From CAINVV01 sp038323575 (GTDB taxonomy: Bacteria; Bacteroidota; Bacteroidia; Bacteroidales; Prolixibacteraceae), in contig JBBQHB010000014.1 of NCBI GenBank assembly GCA_038323575.1, positions 11,809 through 75,808 of the forward strand: DNA of 64,000 nt, written 5' to 3'. Below the pieces are notes generated by a model. That model saw nothing but the letters and a program-made list of their open reading frames with translations. It had not been told where the DNA came from and did not search any database. Shown here piece by piece: positions 35,348 to 43,944 of the stretch. The translations under genes were made by a program, and so were the position numbers. How positions within the stretch are numbered: position 1 is the stretch's first letter; each line of letters starts with the position of its first letter.

Positions 35348-36303
35348 TGCGAATTTTGTGCAGGGTTAAAATTGATTTCAGACAGGAAAGAATCGAATTC
35401 TTCACTGTATTTAAACCCTTTTGACGCGAGGAGATCGTAATATTTCTTTACAATCTGTGTGCTTTCACGGTTTGGGTGCTCTTCGATGTACCGAAGATAG
35501 GAGGACTGGTATTCCGGATCCAGCATTTTGGTATTCGGATCGAACAGGGGTGCCTGCTCCATCCCTGACAAATAAGCTACCAGTACATCCAGATACTGAG
35601 CCTGAATTTCATCATTCAACAGGTACTCGGGATTTTTAAGCATGAAATCTTCCCATGCGATCACCTGGTGCGCCAGTGAATCGGGTTGGGAAACCGGCTG
35701 ATTTTCGTTGGTACTGAATCCTTTTGCAATGCTGATCTTTGTTTGAAGATAGTCGCGGCTGCTGGTAGTAAGGACCCTGTCTAAATGAGAGGAGATAAAT
35801 GACATATCCGGCTCCAGATAGAAATCGCCATCCCGGAAAATGAGATTTATCCCGTGTGATGCCATCGAAGAACTCAATTTCTGAGCTTCCGCATCCTCTT
35901 TATTTTTGAAATGGCCGATCAGTTCACGGTTTCCTAATAATTTTCTGTCATAATACTCCTGCATAACTGAGGTCATGAACCCATTGAAAGAGATTAACAT
36001 GGAGTCCCGACTCAGTGAGTCGGCCCTGGCATTGGAGTAAATAATCAATGCGCGGTCAATATTCTGAAGATCGTTTTTGTCGAGATCCTCCAGAACTGAA
36101 CTATATGCCGCATTGTGGGGCACTGTTAACTGTGATAGCCGGAAAGTATCCATGCCGTTGGCCTTCTCTGCCGCTGCTTTTTCATTTGCTGACTGTTTGT
36201 CCTGTGTTCCTGAAAAACAGGCAGTCAGAAAAATCGGAAGAACAGCCAGTATCATAAATAAACCGGTAAATGTTCTCCTGTTGCAAGGATGTTTTTTTGG
36301 CAT
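35344..36303 (-). CDS. Hypothetical lipoprotein
   Basis: About 319 residues from ATG 36303 (a GTG two codons earlier is possible). The N-terminus MPKKHPCNRRTFTGLFMILA then LPIFLTACFS gives a lipoprotein signal with lipobox LTAC. The mature part is mainly charged helices (SSVLEDLDKNDLQNIDRALI; LRYIEEHPNRESTQIVKKYY) without Cys or catalytic motifs. I do not recognise a named family. It lies between pgi and the pseudouridine synthase on one strand, 9 bases after pgi and overlapping the next start, so it is probably cotranscribed with both. Confidence 0.7.
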   Translation of the reverse strand: MPKKHPCNRRTFTGLFMILAVLPIFLTACFSGTQDKQSANEKAAAEKANGMDTFRLSQLTVPHNAAYSSVLEDLDKNDLQNIDRALIIYSNARADSLSRDSMLISFNGFMTSVMQEYYDRKLLGNRELIGHFKNKEDAEAQKLSSSMASHGINLIFRDGDFYLEPDMSFISSHLDRVLTTSSRDYLQTKISIAKGFSTNENQPVSQPDSLAHQVIAWEDFMLKNPEYLLNDEIQAQYLDVLVAYLSGMEQAPLFDPNTKMLDPEYQSSYLRYIEEHPNRESTQIVKKYYDLLASKGFKYSEEFDSFLSEINFNPAQNSQ

Positions 36304-36312
36304 CGTCACTGC

Positions 36313-37662
36313 TTATTTTAATCTTTCCTGTATTGCCCTGGTTTCTTTTTCAAAGCCCGGCTTGTTCAGGAGTGCAAACATGTTTTTCTTGTAGCTTTCA
36401 ACACCAGGCTGGTCGAACGGATTGATATCCAGTATATAACCGCTGATTCCGCAGGCAATCTCGAAAAAGTAGATTAACTGTCCGAGGTAGTATTCATCCA
36501 GTTTCGGAATGGAGATCCTGATATTGGGAACTCCTCCGTCGACATGTGCCAGCATGGTGCCAAGCTCCGCCATTTTATTGACTTCATCCACACGTTTCCC
36601 GGCCAGGAAATTCAGACCATCCAGGTCTGCCTCATCCCCGGGAACGAACACTTCGCTGTTTACCTCTTCAATAGAGAGGACTGTTTCGAACAATGTTCTT
36701 TCTCCCTCCTGGATATACTGTCCCATGGAATGAAGGTCGCTCGAAAAATCAACACTGCTGGGATAGATCCCTTTGCCTTCTTTCCCTTCGCTTTCGCCGT
36801 AGAGCTGTTTCCACCACTCTGCAAAAAAGTGGAGTTTGGGATTGTAGTTAACCAGAATTTCAATTTTCTTGCCTGATTGGTACAGGGCATTCCTTGCGGC
36901 GGCATACTGACAGGCAGGATTTTGTTCATATGGTACTTCAGTTCCGCAGGCACTTTCCATGGCCTTTGCACCGTTCACCAGCGCGCGTATGTTGAAGCCT
37001 GCCATGCCGATGGCAAGCAAGCCGACCGGTGTCAGCACGGAATAACGTCCGCCTACATCATCAGGGATCACGAAGGTTTTGTATCCCTCTTCTTTGGCCA
37101 ATGTCTTCAAGGCTCCCCGCTCGGCATCGGTAATAGCGACAATTCTTTTCCGGGCTTCGTCAACGCCGTATTTTTCTTCGAGATCTTGTTTCAGCAGACG
37201 GAAAGCCAGGGCCGGTTCTGTTGTCGTGCCTGATTTGGAAATAACAGCACAGGCCCAATCTTTCGCATCCAGCAGGTCACGAAGTTCGAAAAGATAGTCC
37301 TCGCTGATATTCTGACCTGCAAAAACTACCAACGGTGCTTCAAAGGAACCTTTGATGGCTGCAAATGAGTCGGATAGTGCGTCGATCACAGCTTTGGATC
37401 CAAGATAGGAACCCCCGATTCCGATGACCACGAATATTTCGAGGTGCTTGACCTGTAATTTTTGAATTGTTTTTTCGAGGTCTGCCAGTTCTACTTCCGG
37501 AATTCCGCCCGGCAGATCGACCCAGCCCAGAAAATCACTGCCTTTGCCTGTTTTCTTTCGCAAAGTGAGGTTAGCAGCTTCTGTCTGTTGTTTGAATCCA
37601 TCAATTTTTGCTTTTGGGACAAACCCATATACGTTGCTCAAGTTTAGCGCGATGTTCTTCAT
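36313..37662 (-). CDS. pgi: Glucose-6-phosphate isomerase
   Basis: A 449-residue enzyme of the bacterial (B. subtilis-like) PGI size. GIGGSYLGSKAVIDAL near 82-97 and VISKSGTTTEPALAFRLL near 140-157 bind the phosphate. EWWKQLYGESEGKEGKG near 281-297 contains the catalytic Glu, and NPFDQPGVESYK near 416-427 is the C-terminal PGI signature. It interconverts glucose 6-phosphate and fructose 6-phosphate in the cytosol. In many Bacteroidales lysS, gpsA and pgi are consecutive; here two small membrane genes lie between gpsA and pgi. Confidence 0.96.
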   Translation of the reverse strand: MKNIALNLSNVYGFVPKAKIDGFKQQTEAANLTLRKKTGKGSDFLGWVDLPGGIPEVELADLEKTIQKLQVKHLEIFVVIGIGGSYLGSKAVIDALSDSFAAIKGSFEAPLVVFAGQNISEDYLFELRDLLDAKDWACAVISKSGTTTEPALAFRLLKQDLEEKYGVDEARKRIVAITDAERGALKTLAKEEGYKTFVIPDDVGGRYSVLTPVGLLAIGMAGFNIRALVNGAKAMESACGTEVPYEQNPACQYAAARNALYQSGKKIEILVNYNPKLHFFAEWWKQLYGESEGKEGKGIYPSSVDFSSDLHSMGQYIQEGERTLFETVLSIEEVNSEVFVPGDEADLDGLNFLAGKRVDEVNKMAELGTMLAHVDGGVPNIRISIPKLDEYYLGQLIYFFEIACGISGYILDINPFDQPGVESYKKNMFALLNKPGFEKETRAIQERLK

Positions 37663-37701
37663 ATTTAAGTATTTTGTTACATCTTTATTTAAATTAAGCT
37701 A

Positions 37702-37896
37702 TTAGCTTTTAGTCATTAGTTTTCTTGCTGCTTTAAACCATAATAGGGCAAAAATAACGGAAGCCAATGATAATACAATAGCAACCTGTACCGTTTCTTT
37801 CCAAAGCCAATGAATTCCATTGTTGTCAAAGGTAAATGCAATACTGAATAATCCGCACATTAGAGTAAGACTCATCCATAAATTTCTCTTTTTCAT
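37702..37896 (-). CDS. Small two-helix membrane protein
   Basis: A 64-residue protein from ATG 37896, selected because the upstream part of the frame lies over a -7 box (TACTTTTG on the minus strand, 37934-37941) and is not protein-like. Two membrane helices: SLTLMCGLFSIAFTF and VAIVLSLASVIFALLWF. The join between them, FTFDNNGIHWLWKET, closely resembles the FKFNSNNIKLIWSDY join in the next gene upstream, and both share the ALLWFK/AIIWLK end. So it looks like the membrane half of the LuxR-type regulator without its DNA-binding half. Unknown function. Confidence 0.6.
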   Translation of the reverse strand: MKKRNLWMSLTLMCGLFSIAFTFDNNGIHWLWKETVQVAIVLSLASVIFALLWFKAARKLMTKS

Positions 37897-38024
37897 TTTT
37901 ATAAAAAATTCGTTAAACATTAATTGAACGACACAAAAGTATTCTGCTATAATGTTAAATGAATTTTTTACGGGGTTGAAAAAAGGTTGATTCAAGGGTT
38001 GAAATAAGGTTGACCGGTTTGTAA

Positions 38025-38486
38025 TTATTTGATTTTGAATAATTTTGCTTCTTTCCGGCTTTTAATGCCAAGTGTTTTATATATCTGATTTATATGAGTT
38101 TTAAGCGTACTCAGTTCGATATTTAATTCTGAAATAATTTCCTTGTTGGATTTTCCGACGATAATTAAGTTGAAAACTTCCAATTGCCTCGTACTTAACT
38201 CAATAATTTCGTTTTGGATTTCAGGTTCTTTCTCTGAAGCACTTTTTTTGAGATTTTCGATCAGCAATTGCGTCTTTTGTTTTTCAATTTTCAACCAAAT
38301 GATGGCAATCAGACCGGTGATTAGCGCCAATGCAATTGTAATTGATGGATAGTCACTCCAAATCAATTTAATGTTATTGCTGTTAAATTTGAAGGCAACC
38401 AGGGAAAGGAAAAGAAATACAACGATCATTCCCAATGCTTTTTGCCTGCGGTACAACAAATCTGTTAGTTTAGTCAAAATGGACAT
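38025..38486 (-). CDS. Membrane-anchored LuxR-type HTH regulator
   Basis: A 153-residue protein. Two membrane helices near 18-30 and 47-64 (MIVVFLFLSLVAFKF; ITIALALITGLIAIIWLK), a short charged coiled linker (KIEKQKTQLLIENLKKSASE), and a C-terminal GerE/LuxR helix-turn-helix: LSTRQLEVFNLIIVGKSNKE near 95-114, then LNIELSTLKTHINQIYKTLG. No receiver or sensor domain is present. It probably works as a membrane-bound transcription factor. The adjacent 64-residue protein shares its membrane region and may pair with it. Confidence 0.8.
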   Translation of the reverse strand: MSILTKLTDLLYRRQKALGMIVVFLFLSLVAFKFNSNNIKLIWSDYPSITIALALITGLIAIIWLKIEKQKTQLLIENLKKSASEKEPEIQNEIIELSTRQLEVFNLIIVGKSNKEIISELNIELSTLKTHINQIYKTLGIKSRKEAKLFKIK

Positions 38487-38548
38487 TGTCGCGTGATGTA
38501 TAAAGTGTCTCGTCCTGAAATTTGTTTACACTTTTTTTATTAATTCTG

Positions 38549-38598
38549 ACTCCAGTCCCCCAGTCTCCCAGTCTCCCAGTCCCCCAGTCTCCCAGTCC
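38549..38598. repeat. 8-bp tandem array CCAGTCTC
   Basis: Six consecutive units CCAGTCCC/CCAGTCTC. It ends 14 bases short of the gpsA stop. Similar style to 7375-7527. Confidence 0.85.
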
Positions 38599-38612
38599 AT
38601 CATTCTCGCCGC

Positions 38613-39617
38613 CTACCGGAGGTACTCCGTCAGCAGCCGCATCTCAATTGCAGGAGAAATGTTTTCGTAGATAATGTTGTAAACGGTATCCGTGATCGGC
38701 ATATTGATCCGGTACGATTCGTTGAGTTCTTTGATACACTTGGTTGCATAATAACCTTCCGCAATCATATCCATTTCGAGCATGGCTGAACGAACGGTAT
38801 ATCCTTTGCCGATCATACTGCCAAAAGTCCTGTTTCTTGAGAAATGGGAATACCCGGTCACAAGCAGGTCGCCCAGATAGGCCGATGATTTGATGTCGCG
38901 CGTGATAGGGTGTACCGTATCCACGAACCTTTTGATCTCCTGGATGGCATTCGACATCAGTACTGCCTGAAAATTATCGCCGTAGCGCAGGCTGTGGGAG
39001 ATACCGGCTGCAATGGCCATGATGTTTTTCAGTACGGCGGAATATTCTGTTCCCCAGATATCATCCGAAATGTGCGTGCGCAGCGAGTTGCTTTCGAGCA
39101 GCATGGCAAACTGGCGCGCCCTTTTGACATCCGGACTTGCAATGGTAAGATAGGAGAGGAGATCCCTGGCTACCTCTTCCGCATGGCACGGACCGGCAAT
39201 GACACAAAACTGTTCAAAGGGAAGGTCATAAAACTCATGAAAAAACTCTCCTACAAAAAGATTCCCTTCCGGGATAATCCCCTTGATGGCAGAGACGATG
39301 AACTTGTCTCCGATTTCGGTCGTCATGTGACGCAGGGTGTCTTTCAGGAAAGCTGAAGGCGTGACAAAAACCAGGATGTCTGAATCTTCAACAATTTTGT
39401 TGATGTCGTTGTAGAAATTGATTTTTGTAACATCAAACTCTACTGAGCGCAGGTAGTTGGGATTGTGCCGGAATTTTCCGAAAAGATCGATGTTCTCCTG
39501 ATTGCGGATGTACCAGTTTATTTCAGGAACATTGTACATCAATAATTTCGCGAGCGCAGTTGCCCAACTTCCACTGCCGATAATTGCAACACGGCTCTTC
39601 TCACTGATTTCCGTCAT
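38613..39617 (-). CDS. gpsA: NAD(P)H-dependent glycerol-3-phosphate dehydrogenase
   Basis: A 334-residue cytosolic enzyme that makes sn-glycerol 3-phosphate for phospholipids. The Rossmann loop is AIIGSGSWATALAKLL near 10-25; VSAIKGIIPEG near 108, AGPCHAEEVARDLLSYLTIA near 141-160 and SAVLKNIMAIAAGI near 192-205 (with catalytic Lys) are GpsA signatures. Length is normal. It follows lysS by 12 bases on the same strand. Confidence 0.96.
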   Translation of the reverse strand: MTEISEKSRVAIIGSGSWATALAKLLMYNVPEINWYIRNQENIDLFGKFRHNPNYLRSVEFDVTKINFYNDINKIVEDSDILVFVTPSAFLKDTLRHMTTEIGDKFIVSAIKGIIPEGNLFVGEFFHEFYDLPFEQFCVIAGPCHAEEVARDLLSYLTIASPDVKRARQFAMLLESNSLRTHISDDIWGTEYSAVLKNIMAIAAGISHSLRYGDNFQAVLMSNAIQEIKRFVDTVHPITRDIKSSAYLGDLLVTGYSHFSRNRTFGSMIGKGYTVRSAMLEMDMIAEGYYATKCIKELNESYRINMPITDTVYNIIYENISPAIEMRLLTEYLR

Positions 39618-39629
39618 TGGTGTGAAATA

Positions 39630-41351
39630 TTAGTTTAACCACTTCGTCACCTCGTCCATGCCCGGGTTGGCAAGTCCGAGCTGATTTTTCTTGTTGAACC
39701 CGCAAAGATCGTTGAACAATTTGGATGCTTTCACCTCTTTCAGCTGAGCGATCTTTCTGAAGTTCATTTTGCGAAGTACCTCCACCCATTCAGCGGGTAT
39801 TCCCAATGCTTCAAACATTTCTGCCGAGTCTTCCTCTGCTCTTTTTTCAGGTTTCATTTGCGGAAAGAGCAAAACATCCTGAATGGAAGGCGAATTGGTC
39901 ATCAACATAGCCAAACGGTCAATTCCAATTCCCATTCCGGATGTCGGAGGCATTCCGTATTCCAGTGACCTGACAAAATCAAGGTCAATAAACATCGCTT
40001 CGTTGTCGCCTTTTTCGGATAAACGCAACTGTTCCTGAAATCTGCCAAGCTGATCGATGGGATCATTCAATTCGGAGTAAGCGTTGCAAAGTTCTTTGCC
40101 ATTGACCATCAACTCAAAACGTTCAGTCAGATCGGGATTATCGCGGTGTTTTTTGCATAAGGGAGACATTTCGACCGGGTAATCCAATACAAAAGTGGGC
40201 TGAATGTAGTGACCTTCGCACTTTTCACCAAATATTTCGTCAATTATTTTTCCTTTGCCCATTGTTTCGTCCACCTCAACGCCAATTTCTTTGCAGGCAC
40301 TCCTGAGCGCTTTTTCATCCATTCCCAGAATGTCGATTCCGGTAAACTCTTTGATGGAGTCGGTCATGGTAATGCGTTTGAACGGGCGCTTGAAATTGAT
40401 CAGTTTATCTCCGACAGGAACCTCAGTTGTGCCGTGCAGTTCCAATGCGACACGTTCGATCATCTCCTCGGTCATCTCCATCATCCAATTGTAGTCTTTG
40501 TAAGCTACATAAATCTCCATAACTGTAAATTCCGGGTTATGGGTACGATCCATCCCTTCATTCCTGAAATCTTTCGAGAACTCATATACTCCTTCGAAAC
40601 CGCCTACAATAAGGCGTTTCAGGTACAATTCATTGGCAACCCGGAGGTACAGGGGCATGTTCAATGCATTGTGATGGGTAATGAACGGACGCGCCGCTGC
40701 TCCTCCCGGGATAGGCTGGAGGATAGGCGTTTCTACTTCCAGATAACCTTTCCGGTTGAAGAAATCCCGAATATTGTTGATGATCCGGGTACGTTTTACG
40801 AAAACTTCCCTTACCTGGGGATTGACAATCAGATCGAGGTAACGTTGCCGGTAACGCTGTTCCGGATCCGTAAAGGCATCGAACAGCATTCCTTCTTTCT
40901 CCTTTACAACCGGCAGCGGTTTGATTGATTTACTGAGTAGCGTAAGGGTTTTAACATGCACGGAAGTTTCACCCATCTGGGTAATAAAAACATAGCCTGT
41001 AACGCCAATGATATCGCCGATATCCATTAGCTTTTTGAAAACTTCGTTGTAAAGGGTTTTGTCTTCCTCAGGGCAAATCTCATCCCGGTTGATGTACAGC
41101 TGAATTCTTCCGCTTTCATCCTGAATTTCGGCAAACGAGGCTTTCCCCATGATGCGTTGTCCCATCAGCCTTCCGGCAATGGTTACATCCTGGAAGTTAT
41201 TCTTTTCGGGGTCGTATTGATCAAGGATTTGTTTGGTGGAAGTATTGATCTTGAATTCGTTGGCTGGGTATGGGTTAATGCCCAAATCGCGGAGTTTTTG
41301 CAAGGAATTTCGTCGTATCAGCTCTTGTTCGCTTAACTCTATATTACTCAT
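39630..41351 (-). CDS. lysS: Lysyl-tRNA synthetase, class II
   Basis: A 573-residue enzyme. An N-terminal OB fold binds the anticodon (VTIAGRLMGQRIMGKASFAE near 55-74). Class II core: motif 1 around VEVETPILQPIPGGAAARPF near 201-220, motif 2 FRNEGMDRTHNPEFTVMEIY near 261-280, motif 3 GMGIGIDRLAMLMT near 474-487. The last 70 residues (EWVEVLRKMNFRKIAQLKEV and on) are an extra C-terminal tail common in Bacteroidota LysS. It charges tRNA-Lys. Confidence 0.97.
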   Translation of the reverse strand: MSNIELSEQELIRRNSLQKLRDLGINPYPANEFKINTSTKQILDQYDPEKNNFQDVTIAGRLMGQRIMGKASFAEIQDESGRIQLYINRDEICPEEDKTLYNEVFKKLMDIGDIIGVTGYVFITQMGETSVHVKTLTLLSKSIKPLPVVKEKEGMLFDAFTDPEQRYRQRYLDLIVNPQVREVFVKRTRIINNIRDFFNRKGYLEVETPILQPIPGGAAARPFITHHNALNMPLYLRVANELYLKRLIVGGFEGVYEFSKDFRNEGMDRTHNPEFTVMEIYVAYKDYNWMMEMTEEMIERVALELHGTTEVPVGDKLINFKRPFKRITMTDSIKEFTGIDILGMDEKALRSACKEIGVEVDETMGKGKIIDEIFGEKCEGHYIQPTFVLDYPVEMSPLCKKHRDNPDLTERFELMVNGKELCNAYSELNDPIDQLGRFQEQLRLSEKGDNEAMFIDLDFVRSLEYGMPPTSGMGIGIDRLAMLMTNSPSIQDVLLFPQMKPEKRAEEDSAEMFEALGIPAEWVEVLRKMNFRKIAQLKEVKASKLFNDLCGFNKKNQLGLANPGMDEVTKWLN

Positions 41352-41391
41352 CGTTAATTAATAGTCCTGTTTAATATAAAAAAATTACGTG

Positions 41392-41421
41392 CAAAGATAA
41401 GAAAAGATATCTTTTTTCTAA
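41392..41421 (-). promoter_or_regulatory. Promoter of lysS
   Basis: On the minus strand TATCTTTG (complement of 41392-41399) fits the -7 box, and TTTA lies 19 bases before it as a one-off -33 box. The lysS ATG is about 40 bases downstream. Confidence 0.55.
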
Positions 41422-41457
41422 AGATTAGAGACTTCCGATCTATTAGGCTTTGTCGCT

Positions 41458-43239
41458 ATGAGTCAAAAAGGTATATTTGAGAAATTATTCACTGAATTCG
41501 CCGGGCAAAGGAAAAGAATGCAAAAACTCTGGAAACTGAAGGAACAAGCTGATATCAATGATATCAAGCAGCTTTCGGCTGCGCTTAACGTAGATATGGC
41601 AATTGCCAATCTGTTGGTTCAGCGCGGGATAAAGAGTTTTGCCGCAGCCAAGACATTTTTCCGCCCGAAACTGACTGACCTGCACGATCCGTTTCTGATG
41701 AAAGATATGGATAAAGCAGTGGATCGCCTTCAGCAGGCAATCGACAACAAAGAGCGGGTGATGGTTTATGGCGATTATGATGTAGATGGAACCACGTCTG
41801 TCGCTTTGATGTATACTTTTTTGTCCAAACGGATCGCTGAAATTGAGTATTACGTGCCCGACCGGTACATGGAAGGATATGGAATTTCACGGATAGGCAT
41901 CGATTACGCTGCCTCACAGAAAATCTCCCTGATTGTAGTCTTGGATTGCGGCATTAAAGCAGTCGAAAAAATTGCTTATGCCAGCGAATTGGGAATAGAT
42001 TTCATTATCTGCGATCACCACAATCCGGATGATGAAATTCCGAAAGCAGTAGCAGTTCTTGATCCCAAACAACCGGGGTGTAACTATCCGTATAAAGATC
42101 TTTCAGGTTGCGGTGTCGGCTTCAAACTGATACAGGCCTATTGTCAAAGAAATGATCTTCCCCAGGAGATAGCCTATGATTTGCTTGATTTGGTGGTTGT
42201 AAGCATTGCCTCTGATATTGTTCCGCTGACAGACGAAAACCGGGTACTTGCCTATTTCGGCCTGCTGAAATTGAATGCCAATCCTTCGACGGGACTGAAA
42301 ACACTGATCAATTATTCCGGTATCGTAGGCGAAATAAGGGTACAGGATATTGTCTTCAAGATTGGTCCAAGGCTGAATGCTTCCGGAAGAATTGAACACG
42401 GTAAAAAATCGGTAAAAATTTTGCTGGCAGAAGACAGCGCCGAACTGGAGGAACTTGGCATCGAGATCAACTCGTACAATGAGATCAGAAAGACACTTGA
42501 CCGGGATATTACGCAGGAGGCACTGGAGATGATCTCCCAGAGTCAGTTTTATGAAGGACGCAAATCTACTGTAATCTATAACCGCGACTGGCACAAAGGT
42601 GTGGTAGGGATCGTAGCCTCCAGGCTGACAGAACATTATTACCGTCCAACAGTTGTGCTTACAGAATCTAACGGAATAGCAACCGGGTCTGCACGATCGG
42701 TAGGAGAGTTCGATTTGTACGAGGCAATCGGCCAGTGTGCAGATCTGCTGGAGTCATACGGCGGACACATGTATGCTGCAGGTCTTTCCATGAAACTGGA
42801 AAATGTTGCCGAATTTTCCCGGCGTTTTGAACAGGTTGTCAGGGATTCCATCACTTATGACCAAATGCAGCAGACCATTGACCTGGATGCCAAAATCTCA
42901 CTGTCCGACCTTTCTCCCAAGTTTATCAGGTTGCTGAAACAATTTGAACCATTTGGTCCGCACAACATGACTCCTGTTTTTCTTACGGAAGATGTGATGG
43001 ATTATGGAACAAGTAAACTGGTGGGAAAAAACAACGACCACGTAAAACTGGATCTAATGGAGGCCAACCGTTCCTCCTCCCGTTTTTCAGGCATTGGATT
43101 CTCACTGGCCAACCATTTTGATATGATTAAGATGTCTCTCCCTTTTGATATCTGTTATTCTGTGACTGAGAACCAGTATCGCGATAAAACGTATCTGCAG
43201 CTAAACGTTCGGGATATCCGGTCCCGGATGGATTATTAA
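41458..43239 (+). CDS. recJ: Single-stranded-DNA exonuclease RecJ
   Basis: A 593-residue DHH exonuclease. Catalytic motifs: VYGDYDVDGTTSVALM near 103-118 (motif I), VLDCGIK near 160, ICDHHNPDDEIPKAVAVLDP near 183-202 (DHH), DIVPLTDENR near 255, and the DHHA1 glycine motif SYGGHMYAAGLSM near 436-448. It degrades single strands 5' to 3' in recombination and mismatch repair. Monocistronic or with the NUDIX gene 69 bases behind. Confidence 0.95.
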   Translation: MSQKGIFEKLFTEFAGQRKRMQKLWKLKEQADINDIKQLSAALNVDMAIANLLVQRGIKSFAAAKTFFRPKLTDLHDPFLMKDMDKAVDRLQQAIDNKERVMVYGDYDVDGTTSVALMYTFLSKRIAEIEYYVPDRYMEGYGISRIGIDYAASQKISLIVVLDCGIKAVEKIAYASELGIDFIICDHHNPDDEIPKAVAVLDPKQPGCNYPYKDLSGCGVGFKLIQAYCQRNDLPQEIAYDLLDLVVVSIASDIVPLTDENRVLAYFGLLKLNANPSTGLKTLINYSGIVGEIRVQDIVFKIGPRLNASGRIEHGKKSVKILLAEDSAELEELGIEINSYNEIRKTLDRDITQEALEMISQSQFYEGRKSTVIYNRDWHKGVVGIVASRLTEHYYRPTVVLTESNGIATGSARSVGEFDLYEAIGQCADLLESYGGHMYAAGLSMKLENVAEFSRRFEQVVRDSITYDQMQQTIDLDAKISLSDLSPKFIRLLKQFEPFGPHNMTPVFLTEDVMDYGTSKLVGKNNDHVKLDLMEANRSSSRFSGIGFSLANHFDMIKMSLPFDICYSVTENQYRDKTYLQLNVRDIRSRMDY

Positions 43240-43308
43240 AATGCGGATCCGGAGATGCTTCATTCCGCGGAAATATTTTTAAACCTGAATAAATAATTTC
43301 ACACTACT

Positions 43309-43944
43309 TTGGATACCTCGCAGGACTCCCAATTTCAAAAGTTGAAAATGCAACTGAAAAACAGGTTGCCGGGGAGTAATTCGCATGTTAAGATGCTTCC
43401 GCCCGGAAGATTGCTGCATGTGCCTTCAGGTCATGACAATTTCAAGGATAGCGCGGTGCTTGTCCTTCTCTTTCCTTTTGGGCGGGAGATTGAGATCTGT
43501 TTGATCCGCAGACCCTCCACCATGAAAAACCATGGCGGCCAGATAGCATTCCCGGGAGGGAGACGGGAGAATCACGATTCAGACCTTGTCCAGACTGCCT
43601 TGCGTGAGGCACAGGAAGAAATAGGCATTGATCGGGAAGCTATCATGGTGTTTGGCGAATTGACCGCTGTCTACGTGCAGGTCAGTGATTTTGTGATTTA
43701 TCCTGTGGTAGGATGGCTGTCAGAAAAGCCTGAGCTAATGATTGATCCCTCTGAAGTGGATGAAGTAATTATTATTTCATTGGAAGATATTGCCAGTGAG
43801 GTCAACAGGTGCAACAGGGAAATGGAGACCATGTCAGGAAAAATCAGCGTACCCGGGTACGAAATCAACGGATGTTTTATATGGGGAGCAACTGCAATGA
43901 TATTGGCCGAACTGGTGGATATTTACGCAGGAGATCAGTTGTAA
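43309..43944 (+). CDS. NUDIX hydrolase, CoA-diphosphatase-like
   Basis: 211 residues if started at TTG 43309, which puts the LPG motif at the family position (about residue 20); ATG 43348 is the alternative. The NUDIX box runs from GGRRENHDSD through TALREAQEEIGI near 83-106, with the metal-binding Glu residues. IAFPGG just before and the SDFVIYPVVGWL after it match the NudL/NUDT7 coenzyme A diphosphatase type. Expected product: phosphopantetheine and 3',5'-ADP from CoA. The last 10 bases overlap the end of the convergent porin gene. Confidence 0.85.
   Translation: MDTSQDSQFQKLKMQLKNRLPGSNSHVKMLPPGRLLHVPSGHDNFKDSAVLVLLFPFGREIEICLIRRPSTMKNHGGQIAFPGGRRENHDSDLVQTALREAQEEIGIDREAIMVFGELTAVYVQVSDFVIYPVVGWLSEKPELMIDPSEVDEVIIISLEDIASEVNRCNREMETMSGKISVPGYEINGCFIWGATAMILAELVDIYAGDQL

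Noticed and set aside
40209..40928. 239-codon open frame on the plus strand
   Set aside because: Antisense shadow of lysS, whose own frame is full length and conserved throughout.
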